This document shows positions 7,217-7,973 of a stretch of DNA of 7,973 nucleotides, piece by piece. This DNA is from Polaromonas sp. Lineage in GTDB: Bacteria > Pseudomonadota > Gammaproteobacteria > Burkholderiales > Burkholderiaceae. Within the stretch, counting starts at the first letter, position 1, and every line of letters starts with the position of its first letter. Both the position numbers and the translations under genes were made by a program. Where the stretch lies: assembly GCA_013823505.1 (NCBI GenBank), contig PNMH01000127.1:1-7973 (forward strand). Reading direction: 5' to 3'. The notes below the pieces were generated by a model. It made no database searches. It was not told where the DNA came from and saw only the letters and a program-made list of their open reading frames with translations.

Positions 7217-7330
7217 AACCTCCACGCTGTTCAACTGCTTCTCGGACACTCCAAGTTGGAATCAACAGTGAGATACCTTGGTATCGAGGTAGATGACGCG
7301 CTTGAGATCTCCGAGCAGAAGGAGATCTGA
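7217..7330 (+). pseudogene. C-terminal remnant of a tyrosine recombinase/integrase
   Basis: Thirty-seven codons ending in TGA encode the C-terminus of a tyrosine site-specific recombinase, beginning NLHAVQLLLGHSKLESTVRY. The LGH box histidine (codon at 7247) and the presumed nucleophilic tyrosine (7274) are nine residues apart, as in XerD (LGHSDLSTTQIY). The tail ends EISEQKEI, like integrases that follow the tyrosine with LGIEVDDALEI. The catalytic core that should precede it is missing. A weak resemblance may continue back to about 7181 (DGTEVNQALVI, where an intact integrase would have its conserved HxxR box), consistent with internal deletions. The in-frame ATG at 7118 is not a credible start. 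The remnant cannot encode an active enzyme. Confidence 0.8.
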
Positions 7331-7343
7331 TCAGGTGCGGCGC
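7331..7343 (+). repeat. 13-base direct repeat, copy 1
   Basis: TCAGGTGCGGCGC begins immediately after the stop codon of the recombinase remnant and recurs exactly at 7734-7746. This copy also forms the left side of a 6-base hairpin (TGCGGC/GCCGCA, 7336-7351). It may mark the edge of an inserted or deleted segment. Confidence 0.6.
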
Positions 7344-7667
7344 ATGCCGCAGTGATCCATCGATGCAAGCCGCGCTCGGAGGTCACATTAAACGAAGACG
7401 GTGGAATTACAGGTATGGCAGGACCTGCGGCCGTTCGAGCGCTGCATGCCTCGATGACTGGAAGACAAAGTTGTGACGAATCGGCGCCCCGACCACGAAC
7501 GTCCGAGTTCAGTCTTGACCTGCCCTTCCGAATCTCAGGATCGGCTTGGCAGCGATTGCCGACGGCAGGGTTGCAGCAGAGCCCGAGTGGTCGTTGCTCT
7601 ATTGCTGTCATTCGGGCCCTAGCAGTCAGAGACCTTGAGAGTCAACTGTTCGGGGTGCTGCAGACGT

Positions 7668-7717
7668 TGTAGGACTTGCGTTGTTGGGGCACGGCGCTTG
7701 ATGCGCCTACAGGCAAG
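7668..7717. repeat. Cluster of short inverted repeats
   Basis: Three inverted pairs are packed into 50 bases: TGTAGG (7668-7673) with CCTACA (7706-7711), CTTGC (7675-7679) with GCAAG (7713-7717), and GGCGC (7693-7697) with GCGCC (7703-7707). The GGCGC hairpin nests within either of the other two pairs, which cross each other. It could be an element end, an extragenic palindrome or chance; no T-run follows, so it is not a standard terminator. Confidence 0.4.
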
Positions 7718-7733
7718 CGGTACTCCGGGCAAT

Positions 7734-7746
7734 TCAGGTGCGGCGC
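7734..7746 (+). repeat. 13-base direct repeat, copy 2
   Basis: An exact second copy of the sequence at 7331-7343, starting 403 bases downstream of the first. It lies about 90 bases before the yghU-like start, so it may mark the right-hand edge of the remnant region. Confidence 0.6.
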
Positions 7747-7799
7747 GCGACGTGACACCGCGTTCCCGTAACATGAACCGTCCACCCGTACTCCGCTTC

Positions 7800-7819
7800 G
7801 TGTCTGTCTTCCCAGACAC
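7800..7819. promoter_or_regulatory. Inverted repeat upstream of the yghU-like gene (operator or hairpin)
   Basis: GTGTCTG (7800-7806) and CAGACAC (7813-7819) form a perfect 7-base inverted repeat with a 6-base spacer. It ends 16 bases before the ATG at 7836. It could be a binding site for a dimeric regulator or a 5'-leader hairpin. No convincing -35/-10 pair was found nearby. Confidence 0.45.
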
Positions 7820-7835
7820 CTGAGTAACCCCGCCC

Positions 7836-7973
7836 ATGACCACCCCAACTGAATACGTCCCACCCGCTGTCTGGACCTGGAGCGCGCCCAACGGCGGCCA
7901 GTTCGCCAACATCAACCGCCCGACTGCCGGCGCCACACAAGACCAGGAACTTCCAGTCGGCCAACACCCGCTT
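7836..7973 (+). CDS. yghU: YghU-like glutathione S-transferase (3' truncated by the window)
   Basis: Forty-six codons are present before the window ends, starting MTTPTEYVPPAVWTW. The segment matches the N-terminus of E. coli YghU, a Nu-class-like glutathione transferase with disulfide-bond reductase activity on glutathionyl substrates. Shared features are the VWTW motif, FANINRP (about residues 23-29) and LPVGQHPL (39-46), where E. coli has FANINRP and LPVGKHPL. This YghU-specific N-terminal arm precedes the thioredoxin-like domain, which lies beyond the window. The start is fixed by alignment with E. coli YghU; the upstream GAG in TGAGTAA is a weak ribosome site. The gene is separated from the phn locus by the recombinase scar and probably belongs to a different transcription unit. 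Confidence 0.9.
   Translation, partial: MTTPTEYVPPAVWTWSAPNGGQFANINRPTAGATQDQELPVGQHPL

Larger units (their letters stand above)
7067..7835 (+). other. Non-coding region with mobile-element remnants
   Basis: This 769-base stretch holds no intact gene I can support. It contains the tail of a tyrosine recombinase (7217-7330), two copies of a 13-base direct repeat, several short inverted repeats, and the upstream region of the yghU-like gene. The first 150 bases are richer in A and T than the phn genes. No clear intrinsic terminator for the phn operon is visible after 7066. Open frames within it lack ribosome binding sites and recognisable protein motifs. Confidence 0.7.

Noticed and set aside
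7336..7351. 6-base hairpin TGCGGC/GCCGCA after the recombinase remnant, considered as a terminator
   Set aside because: It has a short stem and no following T-run.
7352..7672. Open frame of 106 codons beginning with GTG in the spacer
   Set aside because: It has no ribosome binding site, no recognisable motif and unremarkable composition, and it lies in a region of apparent sequence decay.

Overview
The window carries a phosphonate-utilisation locus on the + strand. The coding DNA is GC-rich, the protein sequences are proteobacterial, and a YghU-type glutathione transferase follows. This points to a betaproteobacterium, probably of the order Burkholderiales (Comamonadaceae-like). That placement is an inference from general sequence character; no database search was run.

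Region 1 (1-3698) is the carbon-phosphorus lyase block: the 3' two-thirds of phnJ, a GNAT acetyltransferase gene, phnK, phnL and phnM. Each junction is a 4-base stop/start overlap (GTGA or ATGA), so the five genes look like one translationally coupled unit. PhnJ is the radical-SAM enzyme that breaks the C-P bond, PhnK and PhnL are the ABC-type ATPases of the complex, and PhnM removes pyrophosphate from the ribosyl-triphosphate phosphonate intermediate. The acetyltransferase sits inside the core, between phnJ and phnK, and resembles PhnO, which N-acetylates aminoalkylphosphonates.

Region 2 (3699-7066) opens with a 95-base gap holding a Pho-box-like site and a possible -10 element. The phosphonate ABC importer follows: phnC (ATPase), phnD (periplasmic binding protein with a signal peptide) and phnE (permease). 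The next gene encodes an HD-domain protein that keeps all the recognisable catalytic residues of the PhnZ/TmpB diiron oxygenases, which cleave 1-hydroxyphosphonates with O2. The locus may therefore combine import, C-P lyase and a possible oxidative C-P cleavage step. PhnD retains the residues that bind 2-aminoethylphosphonate in E. coli PhnD, so an aminophosphonate is the likeliest common substrate.

Region 3 (7067-7835) is about 770 bases with no convincing intact gene. It looks like the scar of a mobile element: the last 37 codons of a tyrosine recombinase, a 13-base direct repeat about 400 bases apart, and a cluster of inverted repeats. At 7836 the start of a yghU-like gene runs off the window; a perfect 7-base inverted repeat lies just upstream of it.

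Most of the locus is a known type of system. The parts most worth a second look are the acetyltransferase inside the C-P lyase core, the PhnZ-like gene on the importer operon, and the recombinase scar bordering the cluster.
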